A DNA stretch of 64,000 nucleotides from Merluccius polli (taxonomy: Eukaryota; Chordata; Actinopteri; Gadiformes; Merlucciidae): NCBI GenBank assembly GCA_030340625.1, contig JAOPHQ010001797.1, forward strand, positions 1 to 64,000, in the 5' to 3' direction. Below, one piece after another: positions 46,770 to 59,062 of the stretch. The translations under genes were made by a program, and so were the position numbers. The notes beneath the pieces are model-generated. The model was not told where the DNA came from, made no database searches, and saw only the letters and a program-made list of their open reading frames with translations. Position 1 is the stretch's first letter. Each line of letters begins with the position of its first letter.

Positions 46770-48220
46770 GGAGCATGGAGAAGGTGTGATGCTGCGCTGT
46801 TGTCATTCAAATTGGGCCAGGGAGGCGATTCAGCAGGGCTCTTGCCGGCATCTTCTACCTTCTTTCACCTTTTGGACCGTTTGAACGGTTTGAAAGGCCA
46901 TCGCTGTTAAAACCCATCCTACAATGTTTTATTTATATTTTATTTATATAAGACCTAGTTTCATAGAGGTAAATACGTTTAAATTTAATTTCCAAAATGT
47001 TTCGGACAAAAATGATACGGTTGAGGAAAAATCCAACGAATAAATGGCTGTTGATGATGAATGTTCACCTGTTAAACAGCTAATTGGCTCATTTTTAATT
47101 GATGACACAACGCCAGATGGCTGCAGCCGACTACAAGGGGAAGGTTCTACCACCGGTTATGAATGGGGGGTGGCGGCGGTGGGGGGGGCCAGGGGTGTCA
47201 TAGTTGTTATGGCGTCCTCCTCGGCATGTTTTCCAACGGCAGACAAAGGTTTCCTTTCTCTCTCTTTCTGACGGACATTGTGTGCGTGGTTGGGGGGGGA
47301 GGGTACTCTGCCTACGAGGCATGTTTTGACTTCACCCACAGGTTTCTCGCTCACTGGATCGAAAAGCAGTCAAAGGATCGGTGGAGGTGGAGGCGTCTGA
47401 AGCCCAAGGTGGGGTCACTGCTGCCCAGGGGAGCAGATCCGGACCCCCGGAAAAGACCGCCGGTTCGCCATGTGGGTCCGATTTGTATTGTATGTTCACA
47501 TGCATTTTGTTTGTGGATAATATATACACAGTTTATTTATAACCATGTCATGCCAGAGGGATGTGCGGTAATTGTGTTATTATCTCATGTCTTAGAGGAA
47601 TATCCAGTCCTGATATTTATATTTAGTTGGTGGCTGTGGTGCGTAGCCCTGAACAATCCCAAATTCAATTTGGAAATTCAATCAAATTCACTCAAAGAAC
47701 CGCAATTTAACTATTCAATTAAATTATCACAATTACTAAATGTACAACCACAGGGCTTTGGCCTTACGTCAAAGATAGACTATTTTGTTAATACCTGAGT
47801 CTGAGTCCATTAAAAGCTTTTACTTTTGCTGCTTGTTGTTCTCGTGTGTGGAGGGAAAACACAATGTTGGGCTAATAAAGGAGGCGATGGTGAATTTTAC
47901 CGGTTCTGTTGGGCACTATAGGTTCCCAGCCCTTGGGCCCTTGGGCCCCTGAGCGGGTCAATCCGGTCATGTCTAAAAAAGGACCATCCCTAGATACTAA
48001 AGAGTAGGGGCCCAGGATCATGTTTGGAGTAATGGACGGTTGCTTTTTGGCTGGTAATAGAAAGCAGAACTATATTGTGTTGTATGTGCTTTAAAGAATG
48101 AATGAATGAATGTAGTTCTGATTAGTTTTAGTACTGGATCCCTTATAGGGACATCAATCCATTAAAAAACCAACGTAAAACAAAACATGGACAACCAGGA
48201 GTGTTTGGCGAGGCATTTTA
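46770..48220. other. Crystallin spacer without recognised gene
   Basis: A 211-codon open frame crosses 47163-47798 on the plus strand, but it starts in a G-rich low-complexity stretch, resembles no family I know and lacks splice or promoter context. I treat it as chance. Confidence 0.5.
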
Positions 48221-48226
48221 TTCACT

Positions 48227-48232
48227 AGCAGA
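48227..48232 (-). terminator. Polyadenylation signal of crystallin gene 6
   Basis: AATAAA on the minus strand, 36 nt after the stop. Confidence 0.8.
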
Positions 48233-48267
48233 TGCCACAGTAGCAGCAGTAGGTTCAGCTCAATCCA

Positions 48268-49636
48268 CTAAAAGTCTGTGATTCTGCGGAAGGACCCGGT
48301 GGTGGCGCAGGTGGCGCCCCAGTCGCTGGACTTGCGGTACTCGCCGGGCCTCATGAAGTACTGGCGGCCGCGGTAGTTGGAGTGCTCGTACAGGGTCCAG
48401 TAGCCGTCCACCACGTTGCAGGAGGAGACGTCGCGGCGGTGGAAGCGGTCCTGCACCGAGTCGCAGTCCTCGCTGAACTCCATCATCTGGCCCTGGAAGT
48501 CGGGACGCTCGTAGATCTTGATGAGGTAGGGCCCCCCGCTGGTCTGGAGGTGGGTATGACGCAACGTTAGCCATCACAGGGGGACAAAAAACAACAACAA
48601 CCAACAACCATCGGGTTTGGATGAGCAACACATGGTCAAAATATACTTTTTTTTAAAATATATCTGTTCAAAATATACTTCCATACGCTAATAAAATAAC
48701 GATATAGTCGTACAAAAGTTAATGCAAACTGTGGATGTGCTGTGTCCACACTTTTTGGTGTATATCTGCTTTAAAACCGCCCAAACTAAATGAGTGAAGC
48801 GTTATTAACTGTATGAAAGTCATACATAGACGAGGAGACCTAAAGATGCCTCCAAACCCTCTCCCCCTCTCTAACTGCCAGGGTCGTCTCCCCCTCCTCT
48901 CCCGTCTCCCCCTCCTCTCCCGTCTCCCCCTCCTCTCCCGTCTCCCCCTCCTCTCCCGTCTCCTTGGTCCTCTACTCCATACCCTTCAAACTTTACTCCA
49001 TCTCTCCTGCTGTCCTCCCTCCCATATTTTTAACCTTTCTTATCAAAGGTTTATAAGAACATGAACCATTTAATAACCGCTTGATTGTAGTCAATTACTT
49101 CACTAGTTCACCCAATCCTTTGCACTGATATTTTAAAGCAAGTGGTGATTTTGAGGATTCCCTGTGTGTCCCCTTGTGTCTAAATGTAAGGACAGTATGT
49201 GGACAGTGGAAGAGGGGTTGTTTTCAAATCCAGATGTGGACAGCGGCGGTCTACTCACATAGGAGAAGGTGCGGCAGGAGCGGACGGTGTCGTTGTAACC
49301 CATCCAGTGCTGGTACTCAGGGTACTCGCCGCGGGTCAGCACGTACTGGTAGCCCGAGTAGTTGGGCCGCTCGTACAGCACCCAGCAGCCGCTCTCCACG
49401 CGCACCGAGTTGCAGCGGCTGAAATGCGGGTGCATGTCGGCGCAGTCCGAGTCGCACTCATAGGAGCGGCCCTGGAAGTTCTTGTCCTCGTAGAAAGTGA
49501 TCTGTGCAGGAAGACAATTTCAGTTTACATTTTAAAAAAAGTTTTTAAATTAAGAAGAATTAGATATAATACATATATAATGTTGAATTTAGCTTCACTA
49601 AATAAATGAAATGTGTTTCTCTCTCACCTTACTCAT
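48268..49636 (-). CDS. Gamma-crystallin, gene 6 (gamma-S / gamma-A-F-like)
   Basis: Exons in transcript order: 49636-49628 (MSK), 49501-49259, 48543-48268; 175 aa, TAG stop. It has ITFYEDKNFQGRSYECDSDC, ESGCWVLYERPNYSGYQYVL and EYPEYQHWMGYNDTVRSCR in the N-terminal domain. The C-terminal domain has TSGGPYLIKIYERPDFQGQM, GYWTLYEHSNYRGRQYFMRP and DWGATCATTGSFRRI. The MSK start, the SGG linker and the DWGA...SFRRI end resemble vertebrate gamma-S; QDRF and SNYRGRQY resemble gamma-A-F. All four core tryptophans are kept and methionines are few, unlike genes 1-3. It is the least gamma-M-like member of the cluster and the one nearest mob4. I leave the symbol open. Confidence 0.92.
48895..48962. repeat. 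18-bp tandem repeat
   Basis: About four copies of CGTCTCCCCCTCCTCTCC in the second intron of crystallin gene 6. Confidence 0.9.
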
Positions 49637-49687
49637 CCTGTACAGAGAGCTGGACAGTTTGTATCCACAGCAGAGAGACGACCGGCC

Positions 49688-49695
49688 GTTTTATA
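49688..49695 (-). promoter_or_regulatory. TATA box of crystallin gene 6
   Basis: TATAAAAC on the minus strand, about 52 nt before the ATG. Confidence 0.8.
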
Positions 49696-50129
49696 AACCT
49701 CAATAAAAGCTCCTGGGATTAGACCGCTTTTGTCATTGTAATGAGCGGGGCTTTCGGCGCTTTTGCCACCCTGCCAAGGTCTTGATCCCGTCCACGCCGA
49801 TAAAATAAAAACCCTGATTCATCATCAATGCAGAAGACCTGGCCTGGCACTTTATCCACTCGCCACCCTGATTATGCTGCCACCCACATTATTTAGAGCG
49901 AGCCATGCAACAAATAACTAACAAAACCTGTTGGAATGGCTCTTCTGATCACCACAACCAGGTTTGATGAAGAGTAAAGGCTATATGATGGATTTTGGGA
50001 ATAGCAGGTATTCAGCTTAACTGAAATTGTAATGCAAAATGATGGTTTAGCCTACATTTATATTTCTAACTGAATACTATTTAATAGTCCTTGTAGGCTA
50101 TGAAAGAAAGAAAGAAACAGACAAACAAG

Positions 50130-50456
<327 letters not shown>

Positions 50457-50821
50457 AGCTTCACACCCTGTTTGTTTTTTTCTCTTCTTTATGTTTGTCT
50501 TATGGCTCTATTGTCTTTCCTGTTTGGTATCTGGTAATTGACATTGTGCATATTTACTTTAACAGAGTACTTCCTTGGTTTGTCCAGAGCTGGGAGTAAA
50601 GTCTGGAGTAGCAGAAGTAGCCTAGAAATAAGACCATAAGTCCTATGTAATACAGCCGTATATGCCTAGCACAAATACATTTTTGGGCACAAATGTATGA
50701 AAAATACATACAAAATTCAATTATATTGAATAATCAAAGTCTTGAATTGTGGAGTTTTTCTATTTTTCACCATTTTCGCGTTCAGGATTTTCTGGGCGGG
50801 GCTTAAAGGGTACATGATGAC

Positions 50822-51113
50822 AGTTTGACAGTTATTAGTTTGACAGTTATTAGTTTACAGTTATTAGTTTACAGTTATTAGTTTGAGTTATTAGTTTGAG
50901 TTATTAGTTTACAGTTATTAGTTTACAGTTATTAGTTTGAGTTATTAGTTTACAGTTATTAGTTTATAGTTATTAGTTTGAGTTATTATTTTGAGTTATT
51001 AGTTTACAGTTATTAGTTTATAGTTATTAGTTTGAGTTATTATTTTGAGTTATTAGTTTACAGTTATTACTTTATAGTTATTAGTTTGAGTTATTAGTTT
51101 AAGTTATTATTTG
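50822..51113. repeat. AGTTATTAGTTTACA-type minisatellite
   Basis: About twenty variable 13-15-bp units alternate between AGTTATTAGTTTACA and GTTATTAGTTTGA. The array ends about 40 bp before the palindromic element at 51155. Confidence 0.92.
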
Positions 51114-51154
51114 ACAAATGGGCGTGGTTTAGTGGACACGCCCCCCTGCAGCTC

Positions 51155-51563
51155 GCGAATTTTTTTTTTGCAGGGTGGTAGCGGGAAGCACCGCCCCACC
51201 CTGCTCCTGATTGGTTGAGCTGTGCTCTCGACTCTATCCTGATTGGTTCTACTGCGCCCAGCAAGCTAGAACATTGTTTCATCTCAACGACCGCTCAGTT
51301 TACAAGTGTTGAAGATATAGTTAGGCCTATGGTTATGGTTAGGGTTATGGTTAGGGTTAGGGTTATGGTTATGGTTAGGGTTATGGTTAGGGTTTGGGTT
51401 ATGGTTAGGGTTATGGTTAGGGTTAGGGTTATGGTTAGGGTTATGGTTAGGGTTAGGGTTAGCAGGCGCAGTAAACAATCTTAGAGTCGAGAGCACAGCT
51501 CAACCAATCAGGAGCAGGGTGGGGCGGTGCTTCCCGCTACCACCCTGCAAAAAAAAAATTCGC
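51155..51563. mobile_element. Palindromic MITE with 9-bp target duplication and telomere-like loop
   Basis: The termini read GCGAATTTTTTTTTTGCAGG and its complement. About 80 nt at each end are perfectly inverted, including CTGATTGGTTGAGCTGTGCT. CTGCAGCTC directly flanks both ends (51146-51154 and 51564-51572). The loop at 51330-51462 is built of GGTTATGGTTAGGGTTA-type units. A 9-bp duplication with long inverted repeats fits Mutator-like elements. No transposase is present. Confidence 0.88.
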
Positions 51564-51705
51564 CTGCAGCTCAGTGCTGAGAAGAAGAATAACGTGAACT
51601 CGCGTGAGACAGAGCGAGGCGGCGGTCTCGCGAGGCTTCTGGTCAGCGCGAGCCGCGTGAACTCCCCGCAGGGGGCGCCAAACCGCCGTCCCCCAGACTG
51701 GAGAC
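51564..51705 (+). promoter_or_regulatory. mob4: mob4 proximal promoter and 5'UTR
   Basis: GC-rich DNA without a TATA box between the palindromic element and the ATG. It contains TCTCGCGAG at 51626-51634, a palindromic motif found in many vertebrate housekeeping promoters. The transcription start is not determined. Confidence 0.5.
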
Positions 51706-54700
51706 ATGGTCATGGCGGAGGTTACAGCCGTCCTGAGGAGGAACCGACCGGGGACGAAAGCCACGGTAGGTGGACTTAGTGACCCCCCCTTAAGGTGATC
51801 CGTTACCCGGTATGATCAGGACTTTAACCCCCCCAGGTTGCGTGGTGTAAGTACTGGTTTTGGGGGGTCTGGGTCTGGATCCCGTCCAGCTAGCTCGCAT
51901 GCTAACAACCGTGTTGAGGGGGGCTAGTCTGAAGTTCACTCCTAACCGCTTTCTGAACGGCAAAACTTCGTCTACGAAACTATCCGAGTGTATAATATAA
52001 TTAATGAAGTACATGCAGATACGACGCCCCCCCCACACCCGTAAAATAAATAAAACTGTTAGCTGCGGCTAGTTTGTTAGCCGTGCAGCTGTCATTGGGT
52101 GACAGCTGATTCCCCCTCCTTAGCGTCAGCCGCTAGCAGCCGATGCTAAGCTAATATGCTACCAAACAAGCTCAGGAGACGGAGTCTGAGTCGTGTGTGT
52201 GTGTGTGTGTGTGTGTGTTTGTGTGTGTGGGGGGGTGTATGTGTATGTGTATGTGTGTGTGTGTGGGGGGGGGGGGGGGGGGTTGAGGTGATGCAGTGAC
52301 GTCATTGCCCTTGTTGTCTATATGTATAGGATTTCTACAATTGGCCCGAAGAGTCGTTTGAAGACATGGACAGCACACTGGCGGTGCAGCAGGTAAACAC
52401 CTATACACACACACCTATCCCACCTACACACACACACACCTATCCCACCTACACACACCTATCACACACCTACACACACCTATCACACACCTACACACAC
52501 CTATCACACCTACACACACCTATCACACACCTACACACACACCTATCACACCTACACACACACCTATCACACACACCTACACACACCTATCACACACCTA
52601 CACATACCTATCACACACCTACACACACACCTATCCCACCTACACACACCTATCACACACCTATCACACCTACACACACCTACACACACCTATCACACCT
52701 ACACACACCTATCACACACCTACACACACACCTATCACACACACCTACACACACCTATCACACACCTACACACACACCTATCACACCTACACACACACAC
52801 ACCTATCCCACTTACACACACCTATCACACAGATCCGATCCCCCCCCCCAGACCACCCTAGTAGGTGGTTTTAATAGTTTAAGTGAAAATTAAAATTGTG
52901 ACGCAAGAATTCGTTCCCACTCATAGTGAATCACATCGCAATCACAATATCTGTCAAAATAATCGCAATATCCTTAATATTAGGGTCCACATATTCACCA
53001 TTAACTATTTCCTTATTAGCTGCATATTAGCAGCATATTGGCTCTTTATTAGTCACTATAAACAACGTATTAATGCGTTAGTCTCCAAATCAGGATCAGA
53101 TTCATGTACAACAACTTCCTTCCTTACTTCCTATCAATAAGCAGTAATTAGGAGGTTATTAAGGGAAAACTCTTAGTAGTTGAAGAAAGAGCCAATATGC
53201 TACTAATATGCATGCTAATAAGCAGCTAGTTAATGGGGAATATGTGTATCCTAATATAAAGTGTTACCGATTAAAAAAAAAATATATATATATTTATATG
53301 CCACATAGACTCCACGATATGGTTTGCCATTATAATTTCTCTTTGCCTTTTAGTATATCCAACAAAACATTCGGACGGACTGCGCCAACATCGACAAGAT
53401 CCTGGAGCCGCCCGAGGGTCAGGACGAGGGCGTCTGGAAGTATGAGCACCTCAGGTACCGCTCTACCGTCGCTTTACAGCTCTACCGTCGCTTTACAGTC
53501 ACTCATATTAGGAGTTATGTGTTGTCGTTGCTGTGACTTGGGGTGTGGGATCGCTGTGATGGTATCCTGAGACTGTCTTGTCCGAAACACAACCAGCCCT
53601 TATCGATGCTTCACCGTATCTAACTTCATAGTTGAGTTGGTCGGTTAGTTGATGATTTCTGAAATGATACCAAACCTGACTATCTCTAAAACCTAGAGTC
53701 TAGACATAACCATTGCTAACATGCGTGTCCAAATCAGGTATTTAAAATGTCAACATACTTATCTACCCCTTGTCACTTTAAACTATGGGACCTATTTTTG
53801 TTTTTCTGCAGGCAGTTTTGCTTGGAGTTGAATGGCCTGGCGGTCAAACTACAGGTACGTCGGTGTTTATAGCATTCCCACCGGCTGCTAATCAATGCTA
53901 TAAGTAATTATACCTCAAATAGAGACGAATAAAACACCACACCTGCTATCTGCTACATAATGAGACACCTATGCTCACACACAGCTGTAGCTCATCACAT
54001 TAATTCCAGGTTTGTTTCATTTCGGTACAGCAGTATGGACACAACTAGTTTAGTAAATATACACTGACTGTGCCGGTGCTGCGGCAGACATAAATAAAAT
54101 CGACCTGATGTTAAAGTGACAGGAACAGGAAGTTGAGCCCGGATTCCCTCATGTCATCTTGGACCATCTTGTGCATGCGCGTTATGAAATGGTTATTTTT
54201 TTTCTAATTCCTGTTGTGTGTCGGTCCGCAGGGAGAATGCCACCCGGACACATGCACCCAGATGACCGCTACAGAACAGTGGATCTTCCTCTGCGCCGCG
54301 CACAAGACTCCCAAAGAGGTATCTCTCGAAGAGAAATGTCTAGAAAAAAACAAATGTATAGTGGCCATGTTGGAGCGTTAGACTGCCAACAACCAAAATC
54401 TACAATGCCTTTGTGTACCGTTAAAAACAAAAGCGGACAAAAAGCTGCAAGATTGGGTCGCGACCCGCCAGTTGAGAATCACTGCATTGTTGTGAAAGGG
54501 GACTAGAAATCCTGAATTGTCTGTCGGACAATTGTATAACGTTGTATTCACCCTCTCCCCCCCCCCCACACACACACACACACACACACACAAAGTGTCC
54601 AGCCATCGACTACACAAGACACACTCTGGATGGAGCTGCCTGTCTCCTGAACAGCAACAAGTACTTCCCCAGCAGGTATGTCATATCCTAGTAGAGTTTC

Positions 54701-57226
54701 TTTGGGTCGCGGCCATACTGAGAAATCAATGGCAGGGCTCTAGACTAACTTTTTGCACTGGTTGCACTGGTGCGCCTAACTTTTTTTTCTTAGGTGCACC
54801 AGCACAAAAGTTAGGTGCACCCAAATTTTCAACCGCATCGCATTTAACGCCGCAGTTTTACAGGTTCACTTTTTTTTTTTTTTATCGCTGTCCATATAGG
54901 CAATATTGACTTGTAAATGATTAACTAACAATCTGGTCAACATAAAGTTCTTTATTTGAAGCACAATTTTACAAGAAACGTAACAAGAAAAAGTGCTGCT
55001 GCTAAAGGTGCGTCACTGAGCTGAAATTTAACCTTAATTCAATTAAATAAAAAGAAAATCTAAATTAAAAGTGCATGTTTTTTAAGGGCTTTTAAACTGA
55101 ACATCTCTCATGGCAATGTCTCATGGACCATCCTGCATTGCAGCCACATGCACCTCAGATGGCCAAGTCCTGTAGTTTGGCCTTCTTGTTTTTTGACCTT
55201 GGCTAAACCAGCTTGCCACACTCTCTAGCGTCAAAGTCTTCCAGACTTGGCCCCTCTACACTGATTCTTATCAGATCCTCCACTGTGTCTGAATGAAGGG
55301 ATGCCCTGGCCCTGATATTGACAGACACAGACAAACCTGCTGTGCTGACTGCCGATTCAAATAATAATAAACACTGACAACAGCGACAGGCTGTCACTGT
55401 TTATCCCTGTAAGAAAACGACACTATAATTAATTACCCAACTCAACTGTGCTTGTTCCCTTTGTGTTTGACTGTAATCAATACATTAATTATTGAAAATC
55501 CTTTCCCTCCACATCCACATCATCTTGTTTCTTGTGTCTCATGTGTTCACCTGGTCTGTATTTGGAACCTCACACCTGATAGCCTAATAACAGACAGCCT
55601 ACCTACTGTTAATAACATAACCACACAGTGATATGACAACATTGTTTTTATTGAATCGATTAAAAATTACATCCCATTCTCTCCAACTGTATACTCTAAC
55701 ATGTACCTTAGCCTGTCGGATCATTGTTTACACATTTGTCCAAGTAGCATTCTTCTGTAGCCCTACGAACGCACCTAGCGCTTAGCAGCTATGCTAGCAA
55801 CTGCTTTCCGCGTTGATCAACATTGACGTCACCGTAGTGCAGCGATGTAGTCGCGTATCCAATATCTCTGTAGTCCTCACACACAAGTTTCAACAACAAA
55901 TACAAATGAAGGTAGCGTAGAGCAGCACAGCGATGTGTACGGTAAGTGTGGTGGTGACGCAGATAACGGAACTGAGCTTCAGTATCATCGCAGCCTCGGT
56001 GGTCGCATTGGTGTTGGTCCTGAACCCTTTACCTGGACCACTCAACTGGTTTGCGGGCGACTTATCCGATTGGCTGAGCATGACATCATGACCAAGAGGC
56101 CGGACTAGAGCAGAAGTAATTAAAGCTACAGCGCTGTAAATAGATCTAGTTCGCTGCAATCAATGCGATGCCGTGTCGGTGTCGTGGTCAACAACTGCGC
56201 TTTTTTTTTTTTTTTTACCCCCCGAAAAGTGGGGGTGCGTTCGCACCCCCTGCACCGGTGCTTCCGGCGCGCCTGCCCGCCCTTCACTATCTCTGATTAG
56301 TTTAGACCACGATATGGGCCTAATCTAATGTGTGTTTGTTGTTGAACCACAGGGAGACTTTCAGATTCGCGGAGATTTTTTTTTTCTTCCCTCGAACTGC
56401 TGGGCGCACCAGGTGCCCCCAGCAGTTCGAGGGAAGAAAAAAAAAATCTTAGGTCGCACTGGTGCGCCCTAGGTCGCACTGGTGCGCCCTAATCTTAGGT
56501 CGCACTGGTGCGCCGCACTGGTGCGCCCTAATCTTACTGGTGCGGCGCACCAGTGCGACCTAAGATTTTTTTCAGTCGCACCATTGAGAAATTAGGTCGC
56601 ACGTGTCGCACTCTAGAGCCCTGAATGGCTGCCACGGCCAGACTGATATTCGATATTTATTATGAAACGCGTGCAAATCGTTCATACGCATATTCCCGGG
56701 CAAAGTTTGGTCACATTGTAGATACTGTGGAAGTTCAACATTGTGCTAAAAATGGAAGCAAAGATGTCTATTAAGTCAATTGTTATGAATGTATGAATTT
56801 TAATTTGTTGTGTTTTGTTCTCAGGGTGAGCATTAAAGAGTCCTCTGTGGCCAAACTGGGCTCTGTGTGCCGGCGGATCTACAGGATATTCTCCCACGCG
56901 TACTTCCACCACCGCGAGATCTTCGACGCGTACGAGGTAGACGACTCCAGCCTGTTAACGGGCTTTTCTTTCAGATGGGGTCTATAAACCCCCGGTTTCT
57001 CAAAAGTAGCCTATTCCACGGCGTGTATACGTAAGGATAGTTCAGAACGAGGTGTGTTTTTCTCCCCTCCCCCCCCACCCCCGTCTAGAACGAGACGTTC
57101 CTGTGCCACCGGTTCACGCGCTTCGTCATGAAGTACAACCTGATGTCCAAGGACAACCTCATCGTTCCCATCATGGAGGACGAGATGCAGAACGACGAGG
57201 GAGCGGAGGAGGACGCCGAAGACTAA
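51706..57226 (+). CDS. mob4: MOB family member 4 (phocein), complete
   Basis: This is a non-kinase adaptor of the STRIPAK complex that links striatin-PP2A to MST kinases and acts in vesicle traffic and dendrite and synapse biology. Exons: 51706-51765, 52330-52392, 53354-53454, 53812-53854, 54232-54318, 54596-54675, 56825-56936, 57089-57226. They total 684 nt for 227 aa, near the usual 225. It starts MVMAEVTAVLRRNRPGTKA. The core [20 protein letters not shown] and [20 protein letters not shown] matches human MOB4 almost residue for residue. Zinc ligands are Cys92, Cys97, His169 and His174 (GECHPDTC; FSHAYFHH). Only the acidic C-terminal tail (about the last 15 residues) departs clearly. Introns carry a CACACCTAT repeat and a hAT-like insertion; the coding frame is intact. 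Confidence 0.97.
52398..52832. repeat. CACACCTATCACACCTACA-type tandem array
   Basis: About 435 nt of CACACCTAT and CACACCTACA units start 6 nt after the mob4 exon 2 donor at 52393. The Thr/His/Tyr-rich frames across it are not coding. Confidence 0.92.
54733..56624 (-). mobile_element. hAT-like DNA transposon remnant in mob4 intron 6
   Basis: The termini CAGGGCTCTAGA and TCTAGAGCCCTG bound 1892 bp flanked by AATGG on both sides. On the minus strand, 55397-55203 encodes a fragment (DTVEDLIRISVEGPSLEDFD) resembling the C-terminal dimerisation end of hAT transposases. Most of the transposase is gone. The right part carries tandem AGGTCGCACTGGTGCGCC units (56445-56560) and a perfect palindrome around 56391-56434. 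hAT elements normally leave 8-bp duplications; only 5 bp match here. Confidence 0.72.
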
Positions 57227-58819
57227 GATCAACACAAACTTGAAACACTCACGCAGTGAGGGCGCGCGGCGGTATCAGCTATGTAATTTATGGTTGTTTT
57301 TTTTGTTTTGTTTTTATCGGGTTTATTGTGTTTTTACGTCACGTCGGAGGTTACCGCCGAAATGCCAAAAAAATCAACGACGATCGCAAGATGGTCGGCC
57401 AAAAGAAATGACAATCCTTACCTCACCACCACCACCACCCTGAACCTTTTGGGCCAGATCCTCCTCCAATAGAAATACACACGAGGCAAATGCAAAGCCT
57501 TGAACGGCATATCTTGGGTCTGGGAGTTTAGTTGAGAAACGTTTAATTTGGGGAAGTATTACAGTGAGGAACAGCTGGAAAACGTTGCTTTTCTTGAAAT
57601 TAATTTGCAGTTTAAATGGCCAACGAAATTAGACTAATCAACGTCTCCTCATTTACATATTCTGAGTAAATGTGGGGCGAAGCCGGTGTACATTTTGTCT
57701 GCTTTTGACCCGTTTATAAGCATGATGTATGGAATTTAAAAGTTATTTTTAATGTGGTGTTGGTGCGTTCGTTTGTAGTTACTTTATTTTTTTCTCCTCT
57801 ATCTGTTAATTTTGTATTTGTTTGGATCTAATAGATTTCCCAAATCCTTTATATCTTTTCTCTTCTTGTTCAAAGTTTGGTATTGAAAAAAAAAAAACTG
57901 ATTTATTTTGTTACACAAAAGGTATATGGGTGTCGCATTTTGTCGGGTGTGTGTGTGTGTGGTGAGGCGAGGCGAGGCGTGAGGCGAGTTATAGGGCGAG
58001 CTAGCGCAACCGTACCGCTAGCAGAGTGTACATACGCTACCTTTATACCGGCTAATCAATATCAGTGCCATGCTAACTTATTGTGCTAGGAGTCGTGCGA
58101 CTGGCTGGAAGCTGCCTTATTAGGGGTTTTAATAACAAGATGAGCGTCTCATGCAATTTCTTTAATTAGGTGTAATGGATAAATGTACCCTAAAATGACA
58201 CAGAACTATATATTTTATGTTATTGTCATCCCTGGTGGATTTGCATTCACGTTTTTTCTAATTAAAAATATATACTGTTTTATGTACGCCTTGTGTGTGT
58301 GTGTTTTTATGATCTTCGGCGCCGCCGCGTGGTTACGATTCTACATCAGAGTGCATCATGGGAGTTTCGTGTTGCCGATACGCCGCCTTATTGAGAGGAT
58401 GGTTTTAATTGGCTGAAATAAAGGACGCGGAGACACGCGTTTAGTTAGTGCATTGTGTATTGGTAACAACGGCCAACAGTGGTATGAACAAATCAACTCG
58501 AGGGGGCGTCAGAGCCGAAACCAGGAGGCGCTCGTCTCTCTCCACGCGCGGCGATCCGCCGTGCGGCGTCTGACGGCGGCGTCCGGTCGCTGGCTGCTGA
58601 CGTTTTGTGGGCTCCCCCGTTTCCTTTCACAACGCCGTCTGTCGTCTCTTCTTATGAAATACAATCCACTGGAGGGGAACGTTATCTGAATGGGCTCAAA
58701 TCTGAAAAGAGGTTTTTTTTTTATTGTGAGCCGTCTTTTTTTTAATGCTTTTGTGACAATAAATACGACCAATAACCGTTAAACCGTTAACCAATATCAT
58801 TTTTGACCAATTAATACGG

Positions 58820-58867
<48 letters not shown>

Positions 58868-59062
58868 GTATATAATACTGATATTAATACATATCAGTTA
58901 AATGGTTAGAGAAAATGGAATAAATCGATACACATGTCAAAATAAAGATCTGGCCGTAAATATTCAAATAACCAGTAGTTATACCACTAGTTAGTAAAAC
59001 TAACTAGCATCCTTAGTTAGATTTAACACGCATACATGAGTGTAACCTACCATCCCGAATTC
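57227..59062 (+). other. mob4 3'UTR and spacer to boll
   Basis: No coding exon is recognised. Possible AATAAA signals occur near 58417 and 58758, so the mob4 3'UTR may be long. It contains a fragment of the ATAGGGCTTG MITE (58341-58398) and a (TA)n tract at 58819-58866. Confidence 0.5.
58819..58866. repeat. (TA)n microsatellite
   Basis: About 23 uninterrupted AT units between mob4 and boll. Confidence 0.95.

Noticed and set aside
47163..47798. 211-codon open frame between crystallin genes
   Set aside because: It begins in G-rich low-complexity DNA, has no recognisable domain, no splice or promoter context, and composition typical of non-coding DNA.
51330..51462. True telomere or chromosome-fusion scar
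   Set aside because: The repeats are degenerate and lie exactly inside the loop of a mobile palindrome with target duplication.
52366..52893. 175-codon Thr/His/Tyr frame
   Set aside because: It starts in a real mob4 exon but continues through the donor into a CACACCTAT repeat; the exon ends at 52392.
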